Below, one piece after another: positions 36,161 through 46,199 of a stretch of 64,000 nucleotides of DNA. Under the pieces are notes generated by a model, which was not told the origin of the DNA, did no database searches, and saw nothing but the letters and a program-made list of their open reading frames with translations. Each line of letters begins with the position of its first letter. The stretch's first letter is position 1. The stretch is from Apricaphanius iberus. Its lineage: Eukaryota; Chordata; Actinopteri; Cyprinodontiformes; Aphaniidae. A program made the position numbers and the translations under genes. Location of the stretch: NCBI GenBank assembly GCA_028564705.1, contig JAPXFQ010002816.1, positions 170,970-234,969 of the forward strand, written 5' to 3'.

Positions 36161-37130
36161 ATGTCTAAGGTTTATCTTAGCTCTATGAATCCTGTAAAAT
36201 TAATAACATGGAATATTCGCGGCGCTAGCTCCAGAGATAAAACCATTAAGATTTTCAACCATCTTAGAAGATTGAAGGCAGATGTCGTCTTACTACAGGA
36301 GACTCATAAATCAAGTTCAACAGCTAATGATTTAAAAACACCAGAGTATCCTAATATATTTTCTTCATGCTAATCACATGGATTGCTCACTTGTTCTTGG
36401 GGGAGATTTCAACTTTGGACTAAATGAAGAAATAGACAGGCTCAGTACAGCAGGGACTCAGCGCAGATGGCAATCCATAGATATAGTTAAACAGTACATG
36501 AGCGATTATGGACTCTGCGATGCATGGCGATCGCTTCATCCCAACGACAGAAAATACACTTTTTACTCAAACGTACATCATTCTTATTCTAGATTGGACT
36601 ATTTGTTAGTCAGCAGCTCACTGTTGAATGACATTTCAGACACTGAGATACATCCTATAGTGATCAGCGATCACGCTCCTGTTTCTGTAAATTTAGCAAA
36701 TAAAATTGCAACCCTTCAATATAAAAATTGGAGATTTAATACATCATTACTTAAGGATAAAGAATTTATTAAATATATTGAAAAAGAATGGGCTTCATAC
36801 ATGGAATTTAATGATCTCCCTGGTATGTCGCCATCCACTCTATGGGAAGCAGGGAAAGCTGTGATTAGAGGTAAAATAATTTCATTCTCATCAAATAAAA
36901 AGAGAACAGAAAATAAACATGTTCAGGAATTAGAAGAAACTATTAAATCATTAGAACCTTCCCTGGATAAAGAGAGCTTAAGTAAAATAAGGAAAGCAAA
37001 ATTAGAATTAAATGAAATTATTAATAAAAGGACGCAGTTTTTAATCCAAAGACTTAGAATAGAAAACTTTGAACATAGTAATAAATCACAAATAAAAAGA
37101 GAACAGAAAATAAACATGTTCAGGAATTAG
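36161..37130 (+). pseudogene. L1-like ORF2: APE endonuclease, internally deleted
   Basis: The ATG at 36,161 opens a frame with KLITWNIRGASSRDKT and ADVVLLQETHK, the N-terminal endonuclease motifs (N and E metal ligands). After ~70 codons it hits a stop. At 36,378 another frame resumes with LVLGGDFNFG, SRLDYLLVSS and VISDHAPVS, the C-terminal motifs with catalytic D/N and S-D-H. About 70 residues in the middle of the domain are missing. The enzyme would nick target DNA for reverse transcription. A Lys/Glu-rich linker follows and ends where the tandem duplication shifts the frame. Confidence 0.85.
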
Positions 37131-37286
37131 AAGAAACTATTAAATCATTAGAACCTTCCCTGGATAAAGAGAGCTTAAGTAAAATAAGGAAAGCAAAATT
37201 AGAATTAAATGAAATTATTAATAAAAGGACGCAGTTTTTAATCCAAAGACTTAGAATAGAAAAACTTTGAACATAGTAATAAATCA
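36892..37286 (+). repeat. 197-bp tandem duplication inside L1 ORF2
   Basis: The segment beginning caaataaaaagagaacagaa at 36,892 recurs at 37,089, and the two copies are identical except for one extra A in the second (gaaaaacttt versus gaaaacttt). The period, 197 bp, is not a multiple of three and truncates the linker frame at 37,130. The near-identity shows it is recent. Confidence 0.95.
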
Positions 37287-38785
37287 GGTAGCTTCTTAGC
37301 TAATCAGTTAAAAATAAATAAAGAAAAAACAACTATATCTGCAATCAAAGACAAAATTGGGAATATAATATATGACCCTGAAAAAATAAACAACACTTTC
37401 AAAGAATTTTATGAGACGTTATACACACCAGAGATAAACCCTTCAAATAAAGATATTGTACAATTTCTGGATAAAATAACTCTTCCTAAACTTTCAGACA
37501 GTCAAGCAAAGGCCCTGGATCAACAGTGTCTGAACTCCAGGAGGCCCTCCAATCCATGCCTAATAATAAAGCTCCAGGTCCAGATGGATTTCCAGTAGAG
37601 TTCTATAAAGAATTCTGGAATATTCTGGCACCAACATTTTACAAAATGTTGCAGGAAACAAAGGAAAATGGTCGAATACCACCAAACATGAACTCTGCCT
37701 ACATCAATCTTCTATTAAAACCAGGAAAAGACCCTATGTCTCCTACCAGTTATCGTCCCATTTCTCTTATCAATGTGGATCTGAAAATAATTTGCAAAGC
37801 TCTTGCAAGAAGGATAGAGAAAATAACACCTCTAATAATCCACCCTGATCAAACAGGTTTTATAAAAGGTAGGCTCTCTTCAACAAATTCGCGTAGATTA
37901 ATAGATTTAATAGATTATTCCCACTGTAAAAACGTCCAAACCAATATATTATCTTTAGATGCAGAAAAAGCATTTGATAGTTAACTGGAAATTTTTATTT
38001 GCATTCTTAAATAAATTCGGATTCAGTAATTCTTTTGTAAACTGGTTAAAAATATTATACAGCTCACCAACAGCATATATTAAGACCAATAATCAAACAT
38101 CATCAAGGTTCTTTCTTCAGAGAGGTACCAGGCAGGGATGTCCACTTTCTCACTCCCTCTTTGCTATTTTTATTGAACCATTAGCAGCAGCAATCAGGCA
38201 AAATAATAATGTTAAAGGTATACAATGCAACAAAATAGAACATAAAATCAGTTTATACGCAGATGATGTACTACTATTTCTACAGCATTCACAAACTTCC
38301 TTGTATCAGGTAATTGAGTTAATAAAATCTTACTCAAGAGTTTCAGACTATTCCATAAATTGGTTAAAATCTACAGTCCTTCCAATCAACTGTTCTTACC
38401 AGAGTCCTGTTGCTTTACAGCTCCGGTCGGGAAATTTTACATATCTAGGTATCCATATCTCACCAAGACTGTCAGACTTATCTAAGCTAAATTACGTCCC
38501 ACTTTTAAAAAAAAGTGGAAGATGATCTGGCAAGATGGAAATCCCTTCCAATATCACTTATTGGAAGGGTAGCTACAATAAAAATGATGGTTTTGCCTAG
38601 AATCAATTATTTATTCTCAATGATCCCAAGCAAACCATCACCTGATTGGTTTAGATCTCTGGACTCTTCTGTTTCTAAATTTCTTTGGAAAGATAAACCC
38701 CCACGTATCAGCTTAAAAACACTACAGAAGTCCAAAGATAAAGTGTCATTGAAATCTCTTTGCGTCTTTTCTCACATTAAAAATA
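37287..38785 (+). pseudogene. L1-like ORF2: reverse transcriptase, frameshifted and truncated
   Basis: Three frames together cover the RT. First come linker residues (IGNIIYDPEKINNTFKEFY) and NKAPGPDGFPVEFYKEFW with SYRPISLINVDLKI. LSLDAEKAFD carries the first catalytic Asp. After a frameshift at about 37,980 come RQGCPLSHSLFAIFIEPLA and ISLYADDVLLFL, the Y-A-D-D active site. A further frame from 38,515 carries the thumb (RWKSLPISLIGRVATIKM, then FLWKDKPPRI). The match ends near 38,785. RT catalytic residues are preserved, but at least three frameshifts make it non-functional. Confidence 0.88.
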
Positions 38786-38896
38786 ACGAACACATACATC
38801 TCTTTATGCTGGGGATTTTTTAATGACACTTTGTCTTCACGGGTTTTATACCATTGACTCACCCCTCTTCTTGCTGTCACACTTTGTCTTCTGCAG

Positions 38897-39717
38897 GTGA
38901 TGGAGCACAAAACGGTCAGGAAGTTTGGTATGGCACAAATTTACCTGGACGCCGAGGAGTACGGGTGGTTCAAGACCTGGCTTCGCTTGCGCGCCAGGTC
39001 TGTTCCGACGAACCCGTACTTCTTCAGCTCCCTGGGCCGAGGAGAAGCCAAAGAGATGGTGCGGTACTTCCGGCAGGCGTGGCGGGAGATGGGCCTCACA
39101 GGATCGCCCACCCTAACCGACATCCAGACTGCTGTGGCCACCTATGTGAGTATCAAAAACACAAAACGCAATCGATTTAATGTTTGTCTTTTTATACTGA
39201 CGCAAGTCTCATTTTCTTTAATGTAGAACTTCGAAAAAAACGACGAGGAGGTGCGTAAGAACCTCTCCAGTTTCATGTGCCACAGCATCGAAACGCAGGA
39301 GAGGTTCTACGCCTTCCACAAGAACCTGGCCCGGGGAAAAAGATGAGGGAGCTCTTCGTCTGTCTTTCCCTTCAAGATGGCTCATCGGAAGCCCGAAAGC
39401 CCGATGTCCCTGTGCCTCCTGCTGCTGCCCCCGACGCTCCAGGTCCGTCAGTGCCAGTGCCTCCTGCTGCTGCTGGCCCAATCCCCCCTGACGCTGCTGC
39501 TTCCATCCTGTAGGAGAAACTCAAAGTAAGTTGAAATCAACTGATCACTAACACACCACAATACACCTTCACTGAGCTAATTGTGTCTATGTTCTTCATA
39601 TCGTAGAAAACACCGAAGAAAAACCCGATGGTCGTCCTCGCTCGGGAAATTAAAAAAAAGGTTGGGCTCTCCCCAACGTTCAAAAAGAGGCCTATAATTC
39701 GTTTCAAGAGGCTGTAG
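38897..39717 (+). pseudogene. Crypton-like tyrosine recombinase, C-terminal exons (copy C)
   Basis: Three spliced blocks. Exon 38,897-39,145 (after cttctgcag, before gtgagtatc) encodes VMEHKTVRKFGMAQI with the beta-hairpin Lys and ends LTDIQTAVATY. Exon 39,227-39,346 (after aatgtag) gives SFMCHSIETQERFYAFHK with the catalytic His and Tyr nine residues apart, as in tyrosine recombinases. It ends at a TGA, although a Pro/Ala-rich tail continues in another frame to ~39,510. A last exon 39,607-39,717 (after atcgtag) encodes a basic tail, KTPKKNPMVVLAREIKKK to a TAG. Exon borders match copy B (55,912-56,160; 56,247). The Arg of the penultimate motif is Gln here (DIQT versus DIRS in copy B), predicting an inactive enzyme. 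Upstream exons are missing; the truncated L1 lies there instead. Confidence 0.75.
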
Positions 39718-39780
39718 GGTGTGTGTGTTTGAGTGTGTGACTGTTCTTTTTTTTCTGAGCTGGGGTGCAGTTTTTTTTTT

Positions 39781-39885
39781 CAATTGTTCATTGTTCATTG
39801 TTTTGTATTTTCAACTGTTAATTGTCAATTGTTCACTGTTTTGTATTTTCAACAGTTAATTGTCAATTGTTCACTGTTGATGTTT
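39781..39885. repeat. Short tandem repeat (38-45-bp units)
   Basis: caattgttca begins units at 39,781, 39,826 and 39,864, each followed by ttttgtattttcaac-type sequence and gttaattgt. It sits just downstream of copy C. Confidence 0.85.
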
Positions 39886-40199
39886 TAAATGTTCGTGTGT
39901 ATTTTACGACTGTTCATTATTTTTTACATTAAATTTTTAAATGTATTTACAGAGTGTACGCGTGTCATTTGGTAATAAGATAACATTTTAATAAGAAATA
40001 ATATTTTCATTTTAATCAAGTCTGGGGTAAGAAAAATTCTTATTTTCAAAAGAATGAATTGCCAATCAAGGAACCTTTCAGGAATGATAAACGTGGTCAC
40101 ATTTCCATTTTGGGTTACTTTAAAATAGCTCCAAATTCCTGGCTTCATTTTGGGCTATTTTTTGAGCTTAAAAGTAGCCCAAATTGAAGCTTCTTTGCA

Positions 40200-40700
40200 C
40201 AAACTTTGCACACAAGCTCCGGGTTAAGGCCGGGTTCCCCGACGCGGCGAGGGGCCAGGTCCTACGGATATGCTTGGGCAGGATGGGTATCATCTGGGCA
40301 TGGGCTCAAACTGGGCTTTTTGAATGGGGCCCACTTGGGTTTCTCATGTGAAACCCATATGGGCAAACCAAAGTGGGAATATAAGGTAGGTCCCAGCTGG
40401 GCCAAAGATGGGAAGCCTTTAAATAGGTTCAAAATGGGAAACACATGGAGGACCCACTTGGGGTTTTTATGTGGGTTGGACATTGGCAAACACAATCACT
40501 TAGAGATAAGCTGTTCATGTAGGCCCCAGATGGAGCCAAGTTGAATAATAAATATATATTTTTTTACTTTATGACACACATGGGGCCCACCTGGTCAACC
40601 TATATGGGTCACACATGGGCAAATGCAAGTCAGACCGTGAAGACATGTCTAAGTGGGGCCCCATAAGGGGTAAAGGGCAAGTAACCTTGGTGCCGGCGAC
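40200..40700. repeat. Gly-Pro-codon-like 'TGGGCCCATATGGGC' fish repeat
   Basis: Repeated variants of 'gggcccacttgggt', 'acccatatgggcaaa' and 'gtcccagctgggcc' follow each other with loose periodicity. A 60-bp part (40,604-40,663) recurs at 63,387-63,446. The 112-codon frame here reflects the repeat and is not a gene. Confidence 0.7.
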
Positions 40701-40719
40701 TTAAAATGGGAATGTCTTA

Positions 40720-41436
40720 TGGCACGCCAGAATGTCACCCCGTGGGATTCGGGCTGGTGATACCGCATACATCGTGTAATCCGTCAGGGTATACTTGTCG
40801 GCACCGGGGGGACAATTGCAATGACATCACTTGCCCACGCTCCAACGGAAACCCGCTGGTTGTGCCATAAAATACTGGAAACCCCCGGGTTACATTTTGA
40901 CATGGCGGGAGCAAAAATTTAGGGTTGTTCTCTTGGTTGTGCCTTAAAATACCGGAAACCCCCGGGTTACATTTTGACATGGCGGAAGCAAAAATTTAGG
41001 GTTGTTCTCTTGGTTGCGCTTTAAAATACATTGCACACTGGGCATTAATTTTCCTAGCTGCCGAAGAATTCCTGACGGCAAAAATACCTTTAAAAACACT
41101 TTGGACACTGGGAATACCTGTTCCCAGCTGCCAAAGATCTCTTGGTGTCAAAATCACCCTTGAACACCATTGGCGCTGGGAATACATTTTCCTAGGTGGT
41201 AAAGAATACTTGGTGTCACCAGCCCATCTGGGTTGCATGTGTGAAAACCCTTACTGACCCCTGGGTTATAGAAGTTCATCGTTGCCCCTGTTATGCCACC
41301 TGGGGTGCCTGGTTTTGGGTGTAAAATCCCTCACTGACCGCTGGGTCATGGAGATTCATTGCTGCCCCTCTTAGCCCACTTGCGATGCATTGTTTTTGGT
41401 CTGAAATCCGTCCCTGACCCCTGGGTCATGGAGGGT
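40720..41436. repeat. Composite tandem repeats (77-, ~70- and ~80-bp units)
   Basis: Three arrays are fused head to tail. (1) 77-bp units starting ggttgtgcc at 40,858, 40,935 and 41,012 (shared 'gaaacccccgggttacattt'). (2) About three ~70-bp units with 'ctgggaatac', 'tcccagctgcc' and 'ttggtgtca' (41,035-41,225). (3) About 2.5 ~80-bp units with 'ctgacccctgggtcatgga' (41,255-41,440). No gene is seen. Confidence 0.85.
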
Positions 41437-41439
41437 CAT

Positions 41440-41660
41440 TGGGCAGGCTAATCTCTTCCCACGCGAGCTGCAGAAATTACACAAGGTTTTCTGCACATCT
41501 CTTGGAGCCACGGAAAACCACCAGGTCAGTCCCAGACCTCCAGTCACTGGGTCATCCTGAATATTTCTACACCCCTCAAGAGTTCCAAAGGCCTTGTGCT
41601 CAGCCACCTGCAAGAGAGCATTCATATTTCTTTCAACTGAGAAATAAGAGGAGAAAAAAA
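41440..41660 (-). pseudogene. Crypton-like recombinase exon relic with micro-inversion (copy D)
   Basis: On the minus strand, cttgcaggtggctgagcaca and aggcctttgg match the acceptor and start of the catalytic exon of copy B (cttgcaggtggccgaccaca). The end, tctgcagctcgcgtgggaag, matches ctgcagctcgcatggacag of copy B. Between them a piece of ~25 bp is reversed: the minus strand reads ggaactcttgaggggtgtag where copy B has ctgcacccctcagagttcc. This is a decayed exon fragment, without its neighbours and unable to encode a protein. The open frame of 119 codons here is not a real gene. Confidence 0.65.
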
Positions 41661-42205
41661 AAGAAGCTGCAAGCAGCATCGAATGTCGCAGCAAAGCGCT
41701 GGTTCTGTGTCTGGACCGCATGCCCAACACACCTCCCCATCAATGCCACCTCAACGCTTTCAATGAGCCTGCTGATCAAATCTGCATGAGAAAGTGTTGA
41801 AAAGAGAAAAAAAGGCAGCTTTCAAACTAAATGGCAGACCTCCTGTGGGGTATGGGCCCTGCTTTCAAAATAGTTTAATATGTCTTCATGAACTATAAAC
41901 ACTCAGTACATTTCACAATCCTGGTTGGAAGCAGTACTTATTGCTGGTTATTCTAATGATTCTAGGGGGTGCTGTGGAGGAGTTAGACCATACCTACCCA
42001 ATATTTCCATACATATGGGTTAATTTGGTGCAGATCGGATGCTGTATGTGGAAATTAGAAGCAAACATATTTCCATGGCGTGACGTCATGCAGCCGGAAC
42101 CACACCCTCTTTTGAACACCCTCAGCACTGGACAAGAAGTGACCCCAACACCATGTCCTTCTATTGTGAGAAGTCTTACTTTGAGACTTAGCCGCCGCCC
42201 ACCTG
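41661..42205. other. Non-coding, no gene seen
   Basis: Balanced composition, no coding motif and no repeat border recognised. It may be intronic relic sequence of copy D. Confidence 0.35.
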
Positions 42206-42207
42206 CT

Positions 42208-42515
42208 TTCCATCCATCCATTTTCTTAACCGCTTAATTCTTAATGGGTCGCTGGGGTGCTGGTGCCTATCTCCAGCTGTCAACAGGCGAGAGGCGGGGT
42301 ACACCCTGGACAGGTCGCCTGTCCATCACAGGGCCACATAGAGACAGACAGGACAAACAACCATGCACACACTCACACCTAAGGACAATTTACAGTGATC
42401 AATGAACCTGAGAGTCATGTTTTTGGACTGTGGGAGGAAGCCGGAGTACCCGGAGGGAACCCACGCATGCACGGGGAGAACATGCAAACTCCATGCAGAA
42501 AGACCCTGGACAAAC
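42208..42515 (+). repeat. Teleost interspersed repeat, most complete copy
   Basis: Runs from 'tccatccattttcttaacc' through 'tacaccctggacaggtcgcc', 'acctaaggacaatttacag' and 'catgtttttggactgtggg' to 'gcatgcacggggagaacatg' and 'cagaaagaccctgg'. It includes the middle section deleted in the copy at 11,897, so it serves as the window's best reference for this family. Confidence 0.9.
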
Positions 42516-43760
42516 ACATCAATGTCTTTTCTGTCTCTATTTAGTTTGGAAACCTATTAGCCACCTGGTCATCATTTACAGACATCTTTATGTTGCTGAT
42601 GGTAAAATATAGCTCCAGAGATGTAGACTCTGACTCCAACTTATTCAATACAGCTTCTATTTGGGTTGTTGCTTGAAGTAAGTTCTGCCTCTGCTCCATT
42701 ACTCTTTTTCCTCTTTAACTTTTACAGACAGCAGAGTTGTGGAGGGGTATCTTTGAACATTACATATTGCTGAGGTTAAGCGTGACAGATCTATTTCAGT
42801 CACTCCTGTTAACTGTGACCATACCTAGACTAAGCATTGATGCAGCAATTAGAGTGTTTTTATTACAGATCAGGAGTCAGCGGATGAGGAGGATGAAGTA
42901 GGAATTCAGTGAATATCACATTCGCTCACCTCTATTTAATTGTAATAAAACATTGTTTAAGCGTTATTTTAGCAATCTTAGTGTTTTATTCCAAACATTG
43001 GGTGAGGTATCAGCGTTGCTATAGCGAATGGCTCAGCTAAATGGCTGTCGCTATTTCAATTATTTTATTTCTTTATTCATTTCGCACATGGTTATGCATT
43101 GTCTTAACAAGACAATTCATCTTGAAAAGAAAAAAAACAAGCATTTCTTAATACACCACGATTGAAAAGGAGCAGGAAGAAGATACATTTTTACAATTTA
43201 TATTACCTGCCCCTTTGTTAACATAAAAAACATAAAAATAGATGGTCTGTCAGTCAATTACTTGAGAATAACAATATCATAATAAGAATTAAATTTCACC
43301 CATTTGTCTCCATATTAACTAAAAGGTAAACCTGTTTCTCCTCCACATTATCCAGCCTCTCCGGACTTAGCTCCGTCTCTGCCCCTGCAGAGCTGCAGCG
43401 GATGTTTACATGATGTCACTTCCTGACGGCCACTGACAGCTTAGCGCTCCAAGCTAAAGGCAGAAGTTTCTGCGCTCCGTTGCTTCATTTATGTTATTCC
43501 TCGTCTCTCCTTAAGTGCAGAATGATGGATTCAAATCCAGGCACCTCGACTTAATGGTAATAAAACATTGTTTAGGCGTTCTTTCTCTGTATTATGTCCA
43601 ACTTTGAGCGAGCGTCTTAGCGTTGCTATAGTGACCACCACAGCCCGTAGCTGTGTGTTATGAATTAAAGGATTTCCCTTACTTCCGAAAGAGGCGGTCT
43701 TGCTGATGCCATAATGTGTTCCACCTGTTTTCGGTCCTTTAAAAGGGCCCTGGATTTACT
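42516..43760. other. Non-coding; diverged relics of recombinase-family 5' flank
   Basis: No coding frame. Within it, 42,941-43,045 and 43,555-43,650 share 'taataaaacattgtttaagcg' and 'gcgttgctatag' as a direct repeat about 610 bp apart. The part near 43,430-43,550 (ggccactgacagct ... cttaagtgcagaatgatgga) matches 53,100-53,180 in the upstream flank of copy B. This suggests old 5'-flank copies of that element. Confidence 0.4.
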
Positions 43761-43864
43761 TATTAAGGGACTGCACCAATGCAATGCATGGAGGCAGTGC
43801 AAATCCATTGCAAAGCAATGTAGTGCACTGCCTCCATGCAATTGCATGGGCAGTCCCTTATTAC
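43760..43864. repeat. Large hairpin, ~40-bp arms
   Basis: tattaagggactgc...gcatggaggcagtgca (43,761-43,801) pairs with tgcactgcctccatgc...gcagtccctta (43,824-43,860). About 37 of 40 positions match with two small gaps. The loop is about 22 bp and contains ccattgcaaagcaatg, which can itself fold. Confidence 0.85.
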
Positions 43865-45104
43865 TATTCACTTCTAAACTGGACTCTTATTTATTATTCT
43901 TCCGCCACCGTTAATGCGGGTCGTACCGTAGCGTGCACCCCCACAATGTATACATCAAATCGACCGGCTCGATCGCGCCATCTATTACTTTTATTGGCGA
44001 TTGGAGTTACCATGGCGACGTAATTAGCGAAAAACCACGCCCAAAAAGCCCCATAGGAAATGAATGGAAAAATGATTAAAAAATCATGAAAATCGACTAA
44101 TTTTGAGCATTTACTGTGTCACCATACAATAACCTAAAAAATCCATTAAAAATTCAGATTGTAGCCACGCCCGTGCTGTGTTCAGCATTGAAGACCGCAA
44201 AATTTGCCCAAAAGAAGATTTTTAGAGTGGAGCAGCTCGTTAAGCAGAGTGTGGAGTGATGAACTTTTGGAAGGTCCTCATAAAAATTTAACTCGACGTC
44301 ACGGTCACATATTTCGCACTAGTGAAATGATTTTCGGTCATGAAATAGAGCCGCCCTTTGTGATTCTCAGGATCATTTCAAAATTTCCATATGTCGCACG
44401 GTTTTCTCTCAGCGAGCTCTAGATCGCTCAAAGTGGAACCCAGTTTTAGGACTTTTCTCCTATACATTATCATTGTGGCTTCTCAGGATTTTGTGTGACA
44501 GAGAGATGTCCTTAGTCATTTTTCTATCGTTACCTCTCGGACTGTGAATAAGGTAGAGACTTCTGCTTTGGCATGAACGAAGAAAAATTATAAATCTCGC
44601 TCACACTTCAAGAATTTTTCTGGTACCTTGTACGGTTTTCGAATGGGAACGATTTGTTCGGAGCACTTTTTGGAGGATTTACTTGAAATTGAAGCTGTTA
44701 ATCATCTAAAGTGTCTGCACCTGCTGCAGTTTTCACTCACACTTGTTGCTGGGGAAACGGAGCATCTTTGATCAGAGTTCACTAAAGTTCATCCCACAGT
44801 CTATATACATTGAAGGCCTATTATATCCCACTTACACACAGTTAATTCTATGCAGTACTATAGAGAGATGAACTACAAACAAGTCCATGTGTCAGTCCAT
44901 CTGTCTTTGTCTTTCTTACCATGTCTCTGTCTTTCCGTCTTTCTCAGTCCCCCTGTCTGCCTCTACCCTTTCATCTGTGAATAAGATAGAGAGTTGTGCT
45001 TTGAAATAATTGAACACAAAGGATAAATCTCGCTAATACTCCAAGAAGTTTCCCGATAGCTGCTACAGTTTTCGAATGGGAACGGTTCGTTCGCAGCTGT
45101 TTAA

Positions 45105-45400
45105 CACTCTGAACTTGAAGACGAGACAACAGATCATATGGCCTAAAACTCAATGTAGTATGTATGGATGTGGTGGTGTAATGGATAAAGAACAGGGTTG
45201 GCATGCCAAAGGTAATGGGTTCGAATCTCAGAAGCAGCAAATGTTTTTTCTTTGTCAAAAGCTGAACTGGGAGACGAGACAACAGATGATATTGCCTCAA
45301 ACTCAATGTTGTATGTACTGATGTGGTGATGTAATGGATAAGGAACAGGTCTAGCATGCAAGAGGTAATGGGTTCGAAACTCAGGAGGAGCAATTTTTTT
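45105..45400 (+). repeat. 153-bp tandem repeat with tRNA-like Pol III promoter boxes
   Basis: Two units are offset by exactly 153 bp (gaacttgaagacgagaca at 45,111; gaactgggagacgagaca at 45,264). Unit 1 has tggtgtaatgg (45,174-45,184), a perfect A-box match, and ggttcgaatc (45,218-45,227), a perfect B box. Unit 2 has one mismatch in each (tgatgtaatgg; ggttcgaaac at 45,371). Spacing fits a tRNA. The 'anticodon arm' ttggcatgccaa is a palindrome and the acceptor stem is poor, so this is a tRNA-derived SINE head or tRNA relic rather than a working tRNA gene. Confidence 0.65.
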
Positions 45401-45458
45401 TTTCTTGGTTGAAAGCTGGAACCAAAATCCCTATTGTTATACACAGTACTACATGGCA

Positions 45459-46165
45459 CTTGTATGCATTTTAGTTAATTTCAGCTTTTTCAGTATATTA
45501 TCATACTAATCCTATTAATAGTAATGCCAACAGGTTAGCTAGCATTGGCATGCTAGTTAGCATTAGCATGCTAGCTGTTGTTAGCATTTTAGCTAATTTT
45601 AGCTTTTTGACTATATTTTTGTACTGAATGGGATTATAGTAATGCCAACAGGTTAGCTAGCATTGGCATGCTAGTTAGCATTAGCATAATAGCTGTTGTT
45701 AGCATTTTAGCTAATTTTAGCTTTTTGACTATATTTTGGTAGTGAATGGGTTTATAGTAATGCCAACATGTCAGCTAGCATTAGCATGCTAGTTAGCATT
45801 AGCATGCTAGCTGTTGTTAGCATTTTAGCTAATTTCAGCGTTTCAACCATATTTTGGTCCTGATCAAGTCAATAGTAATGCCAACATGTTAGCTAGCATT
45901 AACATGCTAATTAGCATTAGCATGCTAGCTGTTGTTAGCATTTTAGCTAATTTTAGCTTTTTGACTTTATTTTTTTACTGAATGGGTTTATAGTATTGCC
46001 AACATGTTAGCTAGCATTAGCATGTTAGTTGGCATTAGCATGCTAGCTCTTGTTAGCATTTCAGGTAATTCTAGCTTTTGGACTATATTTTGGTCCTGAT
46101 CACGTTTATTGTAATGCCAACATGTTAGCTAGCTTTAGCATACTAGCATTAGCTCTTAGTGGGGA
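45459..46165. repeat. 118-bp tandem repeat (TTAGCATGCTAGC-rich), about six units
   Basis: The anchor 'aatgccaaca' occurs at 45,523, 45,641, 45,759, 45,877, 45,995 (attgccaaca) and 46,113: five consecutive spacings of exactly 118 bp. Each unit contains ttagctagcattagcatgct, itself partly palindromic, and ttttagctaattttagcttt. This GCTA-rich repeat type is seen in other fish. The equal unit lengths show homogenisation without indels. Confidence 0.95.
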
Positions 46166-46199
46166 GGGTAATTACTACGCACACCGTTGCAGTCCCTTC

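Larger units (their letters stand above)
34870..38785 (+). mobile_element. L1-like LINE, two ORFs, 3'-truncated and inactivated
   Basis: ORF1 (34,978-35,763) and ORF2 remnants (36,161-38,785) lie in order on the plus strand, separated by a 397-bp pyrimidine-rich spacer. ORF2 shows the APE endonuclease start, a deletion inside the endonuclease, the endonuclease end, a 197-bp tandem duplication, RT fingers and palm with Y-A-D-D, then stops abruptly without the C-terminal Cys-rich region or a 3' tail. LINE copies normally lose their 5' end, so loss of the 3' end implies a later deletion or rearrangement. It is followed within about 110 bp by a recombinase-family exon. Confidence 0.85.
43765..46198. 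mobile_element. Candidate non-autonomous element bounded by 11-bp inverted ends
   Basis: The left end aagggactgca (43,765-43,775) and right end tgcagtccctt (46,188-46,198) are exact reverse complements. A further inverted copy of the left end closes a hairpin at 43,864. The interior holds that hairpin, a Pol III-like tandem repeat and a 118-bp tandem array, but no transposase frame. Whether one element or several nested repeats is not settled. Confidence 0.45.

Noticed and set aside
35856..36188. Phe/Leu-rich 'membrane protein' frame
   Set aside because: Translation of the pyrimidine-rich L1 spacer, low complexity.
40206..40544. 112-codon frame rich in Gly/Trp
   Set aside because: Product of the TGGGCCC-type repeat, not a gene.
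45105..45400. Functional tRNA gene
   Set aside because: A and B boxes fit, but acceptor stem is poor, the anticodon arm is a palindrome and no CCA-compatible end is clear.
44971..45459. 162-codon minus-strand frame
   Set aside because: Internally repetitive because it translates the 153-bp tandem repeat.
45459..46165. CRISPR array
   Set aside because: Repeats are 118-bp contiguous tandem units without unique spacers, in a vertebrate genome.
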